Assembly: GCA_964415245.1 (NCBI GenBank)
Contig: CAYQAJ010000048.1
Location: forward strand, 1 to 23,248
Direction: 5' to 3'
Length of the DNA stretch: 23,248 nucleotides
Source of the DNA: CAYQAJ01 sp964415245
GTDB lineage: Bacteria > Planctomycetota > Planctomycetia > Pirellulales > Pirellulaceae
Position numbers and translations under genes: made by a program. The notes under the pieces were generated by a model, which was given only the letters and a program-made list of their open reading frames with translations, was not told where the DNA came from and made no database searches. Shown here in pieces: positions 1-7,459 of this stretch (its first letter is position 1; each line of letters begins with the position of its first letter).

Positions 1-456
1 GGCCGCAACGACGTGGGGCGCGTGGCCCAATTCGGCAGCGTGCAGCTCTCCGACGTAATGGTGATCGAGCGTTACAGCCACGTGATGCACATCACCTCGA
101 ACGTTACCGGCCGACTGGCCGAGGGGACCGATGCGTTCGACGCTTTGCGTGCGTGTCTGCCCGCGGGCACCGTCTCGGGCGCGCCGAAGGTTCGCGCCAT
201 GGAGATCATCGACGAGCTGGAGCCGCACCGCCGAGGTCCGTACGCCGGCGCCGTCGGCTACTTCGACTATGGTGGCAACATGGATACTTGTATCACGCTG
301 CGGACGCTGGTCGTGCAGGGCAACAAGGCGTACATTCAAGTGGGGGCGGGAATCGTCGCCGACAGCGTTCCGCGGCACGAGTACCAGGAGACGCTCAACA
401 AGGCGCGGGGGCTGCTGAAGGCGATTGAGATCGCCCAGCACCGGTCGCGCGGCTGA
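1..456 (+). CDS. trpE: Anthranilate synthase component I, C-terminal part (5' end outside window)
   Basis: The reading frame is open from base 1 and ends at TGA 454-456, so only the last ~151 residues are present. They belong to the chorismate-binding domain of anthranilate synthase component I, which converts chorismate plus glutamine-derived ammonia to anthranilate in tryptophan synthesis. Visible signatures are GRNDVGRV at the very start, the GTVSGAPKVRAMEIIDELEP block and GPYAGAVGYFDYGGNMDTCI, all typical of TrpE and its relatives. The Asn-Met-Asp-Thr-Cys motif favours TrpE over PabB, but the two families share this region, so PabB is a minor alternative. A GC-rich hairpin lies just downstream, and the next gene (mdh) is unrelated, so this is probably the end of a transcription unit. 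Confidence 0.93.
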   Translation, partial: GRNDVGRVAQFGSVQLSDVMVIERYSHVMHITSNVTGRLAEGTDAFDALRACLPAGTVSGAPKVRAMEIIDELEPHRRGPYAGAVGYFDYGGNMDTCITLRTLVVQGNKAYIQVGAGIVADSVPRHEYQETLNKARGLLKAIEIAQHRSRG

Positions 457-483
457 TTGTGCAGCGGCGCCGTCGGACTTGGT

Positions 484-520
484 GGGGCGGCGTCCATTTC
501 GAGCGAGCCGCCCCTTCTTC
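484..520 (+). terminator. Possible intrinsic terminator after trpE
   Basis: GGGGCGGC (484-491) pairs perfectly with GCCGCCCC (507-514) across a 15-base loop and is followed by TTCTTC. It lies 27 bases after the trpE stop. The stem is strong but the T-tract is mixed with C, so termination is likely but not certain. Confidence 0.5.
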
Positions 521-595
521 CCCGGCACCCGCCCACTTGACTTGACGCGACGCGCGTACATATTCGGGGCTTCCCACGACCGGTCAGTTCGAAAT

Positions 596-682
596 GTAAC
601 CCGAAGCCTTAGCGAGGGCGAAGTGCCGATCGACCGAGCGATCTGAGAGAGGCAGAGTTCCCTCGCTCACGCTTCGGGTTAC
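596..682. repeat. Inverted pair of a short dispersed intergenic repeat
   Basis: The arm at 659-682 contains, read on the minus strand, CCCGAAGCGTGAGCGAGGGA preceded by GTAA. The arm at 596-619 is the same element on the plus strand with two mismatches in its core (CCTTAG instead of CGTGAG). A third copy, identical to the 659-682 arm over 24 bases, lies at 8902-8925. The two arms face each other between trpE and mdh and could form a long imperfect hairpin in RNA. I associate this sequence with intergenic repeats of planctomycetes from memory; the three copies are seen directly. Confidence 0.75.
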
Positions 683-715
683 AGGCAGCAGGCGCCACCG
701 TCCCAGGAGTACGCC

Positions 716-1663
716 ATGAAACGCGCGAAGATCACCATCGTCGGTGCAGGAAACGTCGGAGCCACCACCGCTCATTGGTGCGCCGCAGCGGAGCTGGGCG
801 ATATTGTGTTGGTCGACATTCCCCAGACCGGCGACATGCCCAAGGGCAAGGCGCTCGACCTGATGCAGTCGTCGCCCATCATGGGTTTCGACTCGAATAT
901 CGTCGGCACCACCGGCTACGACGACTCGGCGGGGAGCGACGTGGTGGTCGTCACGGCCGGCATTCCGCGTAAGCCCGGCATGAGCCGCGACGATCTTCTA
1001 AGCACCAACGCCAAAATCGTCGGCGAGGTGAGCCAGCAGATCCAACGCACCAGCCCCGAGGCGGTGGTGATCGTGGTGAGCAACCCGCTCGACGCCATGG
1101 TGCAGCGGGCCTTGCAGGTGACCGGATTTCCGCATCGCCGGGTGATGGGGCAGGCGGGCGTGCTCGACACGGCGCGGTACCGCACCTTTCTGGCGATGGA
1201 GTTAGGCGTCAGCGTCGAGGACATCTCGGCATTGCTCATGGGTGGGCACGGCGACACGATGGTGCCCATGCCTAGCTGCACGTCGGTGGGCGGCATCCCC
1301 GTCACGCGGCTGTTGGCGCGTGATCGACTCGAAGCGATTGTCGAGCGCACCCGCAAAGGGGGCGGCGAAATCGTGAACTTGCTGAAGACCGGCAGCGCCT
1401 ACTACGCTCCGGCGGCGGCCACGGCACAAATGGTCGAGGCCATCGTGCGCGATAAGAAGCGGCTGCTCCCCTGCGCGGCATACTGCGATAAGGAATACGG
1501 CGTCGGTGGCTATTACGTTGGGGTGCCGGCGATCCTCGGGGCAGGGGGGGTGGAGCGCGTCGTCGAGCTGGAGCTGGACCCCCAGGAACGCGCCGACTTT
1601 CAGAAGAGCGTCGATGCCGTCAAGCAGCTCGTTGCCGACATGAAGTCCCTCGTGGGGGACTAA
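716..1663 (+). CDS. mdh: Malate dehydrogenase (NAD-dependent, LDH-like type)
   Basis: A 315-residue protein, full length for the LDH-like malate dehydrogenases that interconvert malate and oxaloacetate with NAD in the TCA cycle. The Rossmann motif GAGNVGA is at residues 10-16 and the Asp that contacts the adenosine ribose is D34. The malate-specific loop GIPRKPGMSRDDL (82-94) supplies the substrate arginines R85 and R91. N123 in VVSNPLD, the catalytic pair D151 and H178 (in GGHGDTMVP), and R154 are all present. AGGAG at 705-709 sits six bases before the ATG and fixes the start. The gene stands alone: trpE upstream is separated by a repeat-bearing spacer, and the next gene begins more than 300 bases downstream. 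Nothing looks degraded; malate rather than lactate specificity is inferred from the PRKPGMSR loop. Confidence 0.96.
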   Translation: MKRAKITIVGAGNVGATTAHWCAAAELGDIVLVDIPQTGDMPKGKALDLMQSSPIMGFDSNIVGTTGYDDSAGSDVVVVTAGIPRKPGMSRDDLLSTNAKIVGEVSQQIQRTSPEAVVIVVSNPLDAMVQRALQVTGFPHRRVMGQAGVLDTARYRTFLAMELGVSVEDISALLMGGHGDTMVPMPSCTSVGGIPVTRLLARDRLEAIVERTRKGGGEIVNLLKTGSAYYAPAAATAQMVEAIVRDKKRLLPCAAYCDKEYGVGGYYVGVPAILGAGGVERVVELELDPQERADFQKSVDAVKQLVADMKSLVGD

Positions 1664-1987
1664 CGTGTCCTGCCGACAGCGGGCAACGGCGTGTCCGGGC
1701 AAAGCCACTGTCACCCATGTGGACAACAATGTCCGAGCCTGTCCACATCAAGTCCGCCGGCCCCTCGGTGACTCGTTGACAGATCCCACGCCCACGAAGT
1801 GACGCCTAGAAAGACCCCCGAACGGGTGTCCGCCGAAACGGTTTGACATTGACAGAACGATGGCTTGCACTTACAACGCGTGGCCATATCGTGGCGGCTG
1901 CCCAAGCCGGTGATACCATTCGGCTTGCTGTGCGGAAAGGGCGTCGTCGGTAATGCACTGAATCCATTGGGGGGAAACTATCACGCG
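1664..1987. other. Intergenic stretch between mdh and the hydrolase-fold gene
   Basis: A 324-base gap. It holds a perfect 9-base inverted repeat (1717-1748, listed separately). The open frame of the next gene can be extended back to a TTG at 1865, but that extension shows no recognisable protein features. No RNA gene or clear promoter was recognised. Confidence 0.6.
1717..1748. repeat. Perfect 9-bp inverted repeat downstream of mdh
   Basis: ATGTGGACA (1717-1725) and its exact complement TGTCCACAT (1740-1748) flank a 14-base loop, 53 bases after the mdh stop. There is no T-tract afterwards, so it is not a classic intrinsic terminator. It could be an mRNA 3'-end hairpin or an operator; the function is unknown. 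Confidence 0.5.
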
Positions 1988-2761
1988 ATGAATCGCCTTG
2001 CAATCGGATCGCTCGACATACCGGCGCCGCACGATGCGTCGGCAATCGGCGAAGCGTCCCTACGCTCCGTGCGCCAGGGGGGCGCTGCACCTCACTCCCT
2101 GTTCGTTCCTCTGCACTACGAGTCCAACTACGCCTACCCGCTGCTCATCTGGCTGCACGGCAGCGGCGACGATGAGCAGCAGCTTCGCCGCATCATGCCG
2201 ATGGCGAGCATGAGGAACTACGTTGCCGTGGCCCCTCGCGCTCCGCATCGCCATGAGCGGCGCGGCTTGGGATACGCCTGGAGTCAGACGCCCGGTGGCA
2301 TCGTGGCGGCCCGCGAGCGCGTGTTCGATTGCCTTGAAATGGCGCGGCGAAGATATCACGTGGCGCTCGACAAGGTATTCGTGGCGGGATACGGCGTAGG
2401 CGGAACCATGGCCCTGCGCCTTGGCGTGCTCGACGGCGAACGATTTGCCGGAGCCGCTTCGATTGCCGGTCCCTTCCCCTCGTCGCACACCCCTTTGCTG
2501 CGACTGACGCAGGCGCGCTCCCTGCCGGTATTCATTGCTAGCGGGCGCGATTCGAGCACGTACCCGGTGGAGCAGACGTGCCGCGAACTGCGGTTGTTTC
2601 ATGCCGCGGGATTGTCGGTCACGCTGCGACAGTATCCGTGCGGCGACGAGCTAACCGCCCTCATGCTGCACGATCTGGACGTGTGGACGATGGAGCAGGT
2701 GACGGGCCTGGCCATGTCCCCCTCCGGCGGCCCGGCCTTGCCGCCGGAAGCGGCGAACTGA
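1988..2761 (+). CDS. Alpha/beta-hydrolase-fold protein of the phospholipase/carboxylesterase type, probably catalytically dead
   Basis: A 257-residue protein that follows the alpha/beta-hydrolase pattern of small carboxylesterases. The strand with the oxyanion-type motif LLIWLHGSG is at residues 52-60, the region YVAVAPRAP at 78-86, the nucleophile elbow FVAGYGVGGTMAL at 131-143, the acid Asp D188 in SGRDSSTYPVE, and YPCGDELT near 217-223. The elbow should read G-x-S-x-G but has Gly at position 136, and the usual catalytic His (GHE in relatives) is Asp at 220. Both nucleophile and base are therefore missing, so hydrolysis by the usual triad is unlikely and a binding or regulatory role is more plausible. 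The ATG at 1988 is chosen over the upstream TTG at 1865 because homology-like sequence only begins after it; a GGGGGGAA stretch lies 12 bases upstream. No signal peptide is seen. Its partner and pathway are unknown. Confidence 0.82.
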   Translation: MNRLAIGSLDIPAPHDASAIGEASLRSVRQGGAAPHSLFVPLHYESNYAYPLLIWLHGSGDDEQQLRRIMPMASMRNYVAVAPRAPHRHERRGLGYAWSQTPGGIVAARERVFDCLEMARRRYHVALDKVFVAGYGVGGTMALRLGVLDGERFAGAASIAGPFPSSHTPLLRLTQARSLPVFIASGRDSSTYPVEQTCRELRLFHAAGLSVTLRQYPCGDELTALMLHDLDVWTMEQVTGLAMSPSGGPALPPEAAN

Positions 2762-3361
2762 CCGCTGTCGTGCGCCTTTGCTTCGCTGCCGCGCGCATTA
2801 TCAGCAGGTTGCCGGACCTTCGCTTCTTGCCAGTTCCTCCTCGTTGCGTACTTGCGGTGCAAGCGCCACATGAATGCGGCGGCAAACGCCGGAGCGCCAC
2901 AGGAAGGTGGCGGCTATGCAGCGGCGGACATCGCGACGCCTCTCCCTGCCGCAAAGGCGCATTGACACCTCGGTTGGATTTCGAGTAGAAGACCGCCGCT
3001 TATCCAAGATTCCATCGAGCGACGCAGCCCGGCTCGCACCACCAAGCGGCCGCGGCGGATGCCCTTGTTCGGATCGTTGCGGTCCGTTGGGTTTGCCGCA
3101 GTGAGCGGCGAAGGTGCGGGCTGCTGCGATTGCGGCGCTCTGCGGTTACTCGTCTCGACGCCGGGCACGGCGTAGTTCGCGACACGTCACGTCTATCGGC
3201 CAGTCCCGTCGCGCGGCGCGTTGCCGCGTAAGCAATCGATGGTAAGCGTGCGCCTTGATTGGCCGAGGCTCGTGCCGTGGCGTCGGGCGGCGCCGTTGTC
3301 GTCGTAGCGATCGGCAACAGTCGCAGCGCACCGGACGTCCCAACAGGGCAATGGACTCACC
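2762..3361. other. Long gap without a recognisable gene
   Basis: About 600 bases between the hydrolase-fold gene and the TPR gene. Open frames exist on both strands, but their translations are Arg/Ala/Pro-rich noise typical of high-GC non-coding DNA. I found no tRNA, no sigma54-type promoter with correct spacing, and no clear terminator. It probably contains the promoter for the TPR-flgN-kinase-regulator group, but I cannot locate it. Confidence 0.5.
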
Positions 3362-5950
3362 ATGGCCGACGTGCAGCAACAGCAGCAGCGCAAAGACACC
3401 GATCGCGCCGATGGCGCGCCGGCGGAGCTGGCCCGCAAACGGCGCCTCGGCGATATGCTGCGCTTCGTGAAGAACGCACCGACATGGCTCCGCCAGAAAC
3501 CGGTGCGCGGCGCAATCGTGGTTGGCTGCGTGCTGCTGGCGTGCATTGCTATTGCCGTATCCGGGTGGATGTCGGTGAGCGGCAAGGAGGGGGCTCAGGA
3601 TACGCTCGACCGCGCTCTGGCCAGTTACAAAGCGGGAAACTTCGAGCGGGCCCGCGAGCTCGCCGAGTCGGCGCGGGACAGCAAATCCGCGCGAGTGGAG
3701 ACGATCGGTGGCGCCGCGTTCGTATTGGGAGCAGTGACCGCCCGCCAAGCCGAAATCGAATGGAACGCCGAAACGCGCCGCAAGCAGTACCTGGTCGCCG
3801 CACGGTACCTCGACGAGGCGTACAACCACGGCTTCCCAGCCGAGCACGAAGCCGAGGGCCAATACCTACTAGGGCTTTCGTTGCACGAGAGCGGGCAATT
3901 CGCCAAGAGCGTTCCGGTGCTCCGCGACGCTCTCGAGTCGAATCCCCAACGCGCCTCGGCCTTACACCGGCTGCTGGCCAGCGCCTACTTTCGCCTGGCC
4001 GATCCCGATTCCGGCGCCGCGCTGCGCCACAACCGTATGTATCTGAACGATAACAGCCTCACGCTCGAAGAGCGACATGCGGCGCTGCTGGATCAGGCTC
4101 GCATGCTGTTGCGGCTGGGTGAGGCCGATGAGTGTCAGCAGGCGCTCGAGCAGGTGCCCGTCGACTCGCGACTGCGGGCTGACGCGCTCGTCATGCGCGG
4201 CCAATTGCACATGCACCTGGCCGAGAAGCTGTCGTCCGACCCGCGGTTGGTGGCGAGCAACGAAGCAGAATCGAAAGCCCGCGCCCAATACGATGCGGCG
4301 CTGAAGGAGTTGCGTCTGGCACAAGCCAGTCACACCTACAAGAGTCAGGCCACGCAGGAAGCCCAGTACCTGATGGGTCTCTGCCTCAAGCGGATGGGGG
4401 ACGATCGGGCGGCCGAAGCGCAATTTGCGGAGGTACGCCAGGTGGCGTTTGGCACCAGCGTCGGCTTGGCCGCGTCGCTGGAGGAAGCCGACCTGCTTCG
4501 CGCCGCGGGCAAGGATCAGGAAGCCCTGGGGGCCTATCGCGCCATTCTTGGCCAGATCGGCGACCCGGCCGCGTTCAGCAATCCTTGGATCACGCTGAGC
4601 CAATTCCGTGACCGATTGATCTCGGCCTACGAGCATTACCGCAAGGAAGGGAAGTTCGAAACCGCATTCGATCTGGTCCGCGCGTTCGGTTCCATTTTTC
4701 CCCGCGACCGTACGCTGCACCTGGAAGCCGAGACGGACGTGGCATGGGCCGAAAGCCTGACTGCCGAGTCCGAGGCTGCTCCCCCGTCGCAATCGTCTCC
4801 GCTGGCGGCGCGGGCTCGCAAGCACTTTCGCGATGCCGGCAGCGCCTACGCGCTCTTGGCCCACCTCGAGCGCACCACGGCTGCCTACCCCGACTATGTG
4901 TGGCAAAGCGCCGACAGCTATCGGCGCGGGCACGACTATAACAACGCCGTGCGGATGCTCAACGAATACCTGAAGAACCCGGCCCGGCAGTTCATTCCCC
5001 GCGCTCTGGTGGGCATGGGGCAGTCGCAAATGGCGCTCGACCATCTGGACGAAGCGCTGCGCTACTTGCTCGAGTGCGTCGCCAGTTATCCGCAGCATCC
5101 CGATAGCTATCACGCGCGGCTCATTGCGGCCCAGGTGCACCTGGAGCAAGGCCGGTTCGACGAGGCCAAAGCGCTCTTACAGCATAACCTGCACAACGAG
5201 GCGCTCACGCCCCGCAGTCTCGAATGGCGCGATTCGCTCTTCGCGCTGGGAAGAGTCCACTATCGCGAAGCCCTCATGCTCGAGTCGCAAAGCCGGATCG
5301 ACGGGGTCGACCGATCCGACCCGGACCAGGCGAAAGTCGGGCTCAAAAGTCTGGAAAAGTCCCACGTCGCTTTCCACGAGGCGATCCAAACACTTTCCGA
5401 AGCGGTCGAGCGCTACCCGCAAGCACCCCAAACGACCGAAAGCACGTACATCATTGCCGAATCGTATCGCCAGGCGTCGAAGTGGCCTCGCAAACGGTTG
5501 GCGTTCGTGACCATCGAAACGACGCGAGCCGCGCTCAACCGGCAGCTTCAGTCGGAGCTGCAAATCGCCGTGGACAGTTTCGAGACCCAGCTCACGCACC
5601 TCAACGAGCGGCAGGACAAGGGAGAGCTTTCGGTACTGGAGCGGACGATCCTGCGCAACTGCTACTTCGCCCGTGCCGACGCCCTGTTTGACATGGAACA
5701 ATTCGAGGCCGCCATCGCGGCCTATTCGTCGGCCACGAACCGCTACCACGCGGAACCGGAATCGCTCGAAGCATTCGTGCAGATCGCCCGTTGTTATCGC
5801 GAGCTGAATCGGCCGATGGAAGCCCGGGGTACGCTCGAGCAGGCCAAGGTGGTGCTCAAGCGCATTCCGGCCGAAGCCGAGTTCACGCGCACCACGCGTT
5901 ACAACCGCGAGCAGTGGGAGCAGTTACTCCAGTGGCTCAGTTCGATCTAG
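3362..5950 (+). CDS. Large membrane-anchored TPR-repeat protein
   Basis: An 862-residue protein. Residues 1-48 are polar and charged with a short Gln run (5-9); residues 49-70 form one hydrophobic helix (AIVVGCVLLACIAIAV), most likely a signal anchor that leaves a short cytoplasmic tail. The rest is alpha-helical with many degenerate tetratricopeptide units, for example ALASYKAGNFERARELAESA near 85-104, QYLLGLSLHESGQFAKSVPV, and FARADALFDMEQFEAAIAAY near the C terminus. TPR arrays bind other proteins; the topology suggests the array lies outside the cytoplasmic membrane. It is followed after 24 bases by the FlgN-like gene and then the flagellar regulators, so it probably acts in flagellar assembly or its envelope context, but that rests on position alone. 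The ATG at 3362 has no clear Shine-Dalgarno sequence. No specific family was recognised. Confidence 0.88.
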   Translation: MADVQQQQQRKDTDRADGAPAELARKRRLGDMLRFVKNAPTWLRQKPVRGAIVVGCVLLACIAIAVSGWMSVSGKEGAQDTLDRALASYKAGNFERARELAESARDSKSARVETIGGAAFVLGAVTARQAEIEWNAETRRKQYLVAARYLDEAYNHGFPAEHEAEGQYLLGLSLHESGQFAKSVPVLRDALESNPQRASALHRLLASAYFRLADPDSGAALRHNRMYLNDNSLTLEERHAALLDQARMLLRLGEADECQQALEQVPVDSRLRADALVMRGQLHMHLAEKLSSDPRLVASNEAESKARAQYDAALKELRLAQASHTYKSQATQEAQYLMGLCLKRMGDDRAAEAQFAEVRQVAFGTSVGLAASLEEADLLRAAGKDQEALGAYRAILGQIGDPAAFSNPWITLSQFRDRLISAYEHYRKEGKFETAFDLVRAFGSIFPRDRTLHLEAETDVAWAESLTAESEAAPPSQSSPLAARARKHFRDAGSAYALLAHLERTTAAYPDYVWQSADSYRRGHDYNNAVRMLNEYLKNPARQFIPRALVGMGQSQMALDHLDEALRYLLECVASYPQHPDSYHARLIAAQVHLEQGRFDEAKALLQHNLHNEALTPRSLEWRDSLFALGRVHYREALMLESQSRIDGVDRSDPDQAKVGLKSLEKSHVAFHEAIQTLSEAVERYPQAPQTTESTYIIAESYRQASKWPRKRLAFVTIETTRAALNRQLQSELQIAVDSFETQLTHLNERQDKGELSVLERTILRNCYFARADALFDMEQFEAAIAAYSSATNRYHAEPESLEAFVQIARCYRELNRPMEARGTLEQAKVVLKRIPAEAEFTRTTRYNREQWEQLLQWLSSI

Positions 5951-5974
5951 CGCCCGCCCGGCCGGAGGCGACCG

Positions 5975-6502
5975 ATGCCCGATGTACCCAATCGCACTGA
6001 AGCGACCGCCGATCGAGACCGTGGCGGCGATCGCGATCGTGCCGGCGATCGACACCGAGCTACCGATCGACTGGCCGAGCTGATCCACGGCAAGCTGTCG
6101 GTGTTGACGCAGCTTCGCGAGCTTGCGAGGCAGCAGTTGGACCTGGTGGACAAGGGGGACATGAGCCGGTTGCTGTCCTTGCTCGCGGCCAAGCAGGCGC
6201 TGCTGAACGAGCTGGGCCGCGTCGAGCGTGACCTGGACCCCTTCCGCGACGAAGACCCAGTCGCTAGAGAGTGGAAATCGGCCGACGAGCGGCAGCGATG
6301 CCGACAGACGGCCGAGCAGTGCAACCTGCTGCTCAAGGAGATTGTGTTGTTGGAAACGCAGGGGGAGAGCGAGTTGACGCATCGCCGCGACGACGTGGCC
6401 GCGCGCCTGCAGGGAGTGCATCAGGCCGCCCAGGCGCACAACGCCTACACGGCGGTGCCTGCCGCGGTGCATGGTCCCTTTGACGTTAGTTCCGAATCCT
6501 GA
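5975..6502 (+). CDS. flgN: FlgN-like flagellar export chaperone
   Basis: A 175-residue, mostly helical cytoplasmic protein. From about residue 33 it follows the FlgN pattern: an amphipathic helix (LAELIHGKLSVLTQLRELAR), then DLVDKGDMSRLLSLLAAKQ and LLNELGRVERDL, then further coiled helices. FlgN binds the C termini of the hook-filament junction proteins FlgK and FlgL and delivers them to the export gate. Its place between the TPR gene and the flagellar kinase supports the call. GGAGG at 5964-5968, six bases before the ATG, fixes the start. The first 30 residues are an odd Asp/Arg-rich run (RDRGGDRDRAGDRHR) encoded by clustered CGATCG hexamers and do not resemble FlgN. The family is divergent, so another FlgN/FliT-type helical protein is possible. 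Confidence 0.66.
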   Translation: MPDVPNRTEATADRDRGGDRDRAGDRHRATDRLAELIHGKLSVLTQLRELARQQLDLVDKGDMSRLLSLLAAKQALLNELGRVERDLDPFRDEDPVAREWKSADERQRCRQTAEQCNLLLKEIVLLETQGESELTHRRDDVAARLQGVHQAAQAHNAYTAVPAAVHGPFDVSSES

Positions 6503-6522
6503 AGTAGATCGGTTCTCCATTC

Positions 6523-7428
6523 ATGAATCGCGTCGCATTACAGCGCGTACCGTCGTCATCTGCGGCTGCTGCCGCGCCGGCCGATCCTGCCGCCGCGCAG
6601 CTCGAAGCCCGGGCCGAGCTCGAGATTGTTCTGGGCGCCTGGCATGCCGCGACGGAACGGCTGCGACACACGCACGAAGCGCTGCGGGCCGAAGTGAAAC
6701 GACTCACCGACGAGCTGGAAGTCAAAAACCGGCAGCTTCAGCGAAAGGACCGCCTGGCCGACTTGGGCCAGATGGCCTCGCACGTGGCCCACGAAGTGCG
6801 CAATGGTCTTGCGCCCGTCAAGCTGTACTTGAGCCTGCTCCGCCGCCAGTGCGAGCGGGACGCGGACAACCGCGACATATTCGGCAAGATCGAGGCGAAC
6901 CTGATCGCGCTGGAGACCACCGTGAACGACTTGTTGCACTTTACCGCCCAGCGCGACCCGAACGTCCGCCCGTTCGCGGTACGCGAGCTGATCGACGACG
7001 TGTGCGGCTCGCTGGCACCGCAATTGGCGGCGCAGGGGATCGAGGTCGACGTCGACGTGCCTGGCACCTGTCGGCACCGCGGCGACCGCGACATGCTCCG
7101 CCGCGCCGTGCTGAACCTGCTCATCAATGCGTTGGATGCAATGCCGCACGGCGGCCGGCTGGATGTGATGGCCTGCCAGGCCGGCGATTCGCTCGAGATC
7201 GAGGTCGCCGATAGCGGAGCGGGCATCGAATCGGATGCCCTAAGCCGGCTGTTCGAACCGTTCTTTACCACCAAAAGCGGCGGCACGGGCCTGGGCCTGG
7301 CGATTGTGGAGCGGATCGCCGAGGCCCACGGAGGAACCGTGCGAGCCGCCAATTGTCCGCAAGGGGGCGCCGCGTTCACGCTGTCGCTTCCCGCCGCACC
7401 CGTGCAGACGCTGGCGCGAGCCGCGTAG
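6523..7428 (+). CDS. Soluble sensor histidine kinase of the flagellar FlrB/FleS/FlgS type
   Basis: A 301-residue protein with no membrane segment and no recognisable sensor domain. Residues 28-75 form a coiled coil; the HisKA H-box SHVAHEVRNGLAP follows with phospho-acceptor H90 and the E91-x-x-N94 phosphatase-type motif; Gly replaces the usual Pro after Asn. The ATPase domain has the N box (NLLINALDAM, N202), the G1 box DSGAGI (230-235), the F box LFEPFFTTK and the G2 box GGTGLGLAIV (253-262). Such kinases autophosphorylate and pass the phosphate to a sigma54 activator. The partner is almost certainly the regulator encoded 31 bases downstream. The lack of a transmembrane input suggests it senses an internal cue, such as basal-body or export-gate assembly, as proposed for FlgS and FlrB. 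It starts 20 bases after the flgN stop, so the two are probably cotranscribed. Confidence 0.92.
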   Translation: MNRVALQRVPSSSAAAAAPADPAAAQLEARAELEIVLGAWHAATERLRHTHEALRAEVKRLTDELEVKNRQLQRKDRLADLGQMASHVAHEVRNGLAPVKLYLSLLRRQCERDADNRDIFGKIEANLIALETTVNDLLHFTAQRDPNVRPFAVRELIDDVCGSLAPQLAAQGIEVDVDVPGTCRHRGDRDMLRRAVLNLLINALDAMPHGGRLDVMACQAGDSLEIEVADSGAGIESDALSRLFEPFFTTKSGGTGLGLAIVERIAEAHGGTVRAANCPQGGAAFTLSLPAAPVQTLARAA

Positions 7429-7459
7429 AGTTACCCGTCGTGTTGACGGAGATTGCCAT

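Noticed and set aside
2762..3361. Several 70-100 residue frames on both strands in the long gap
   Set aside because: Translations are low-information Arg/Ala/Pro sequences, lack ribosome-binding sites and overlap one another in opposing frames.
3962..5149. 395-residue open frame on the minus strand
   Set aside because: It lies wholly opposite the TPR gene, where high GC3 keeps the antisense frame open; no homology-like features.
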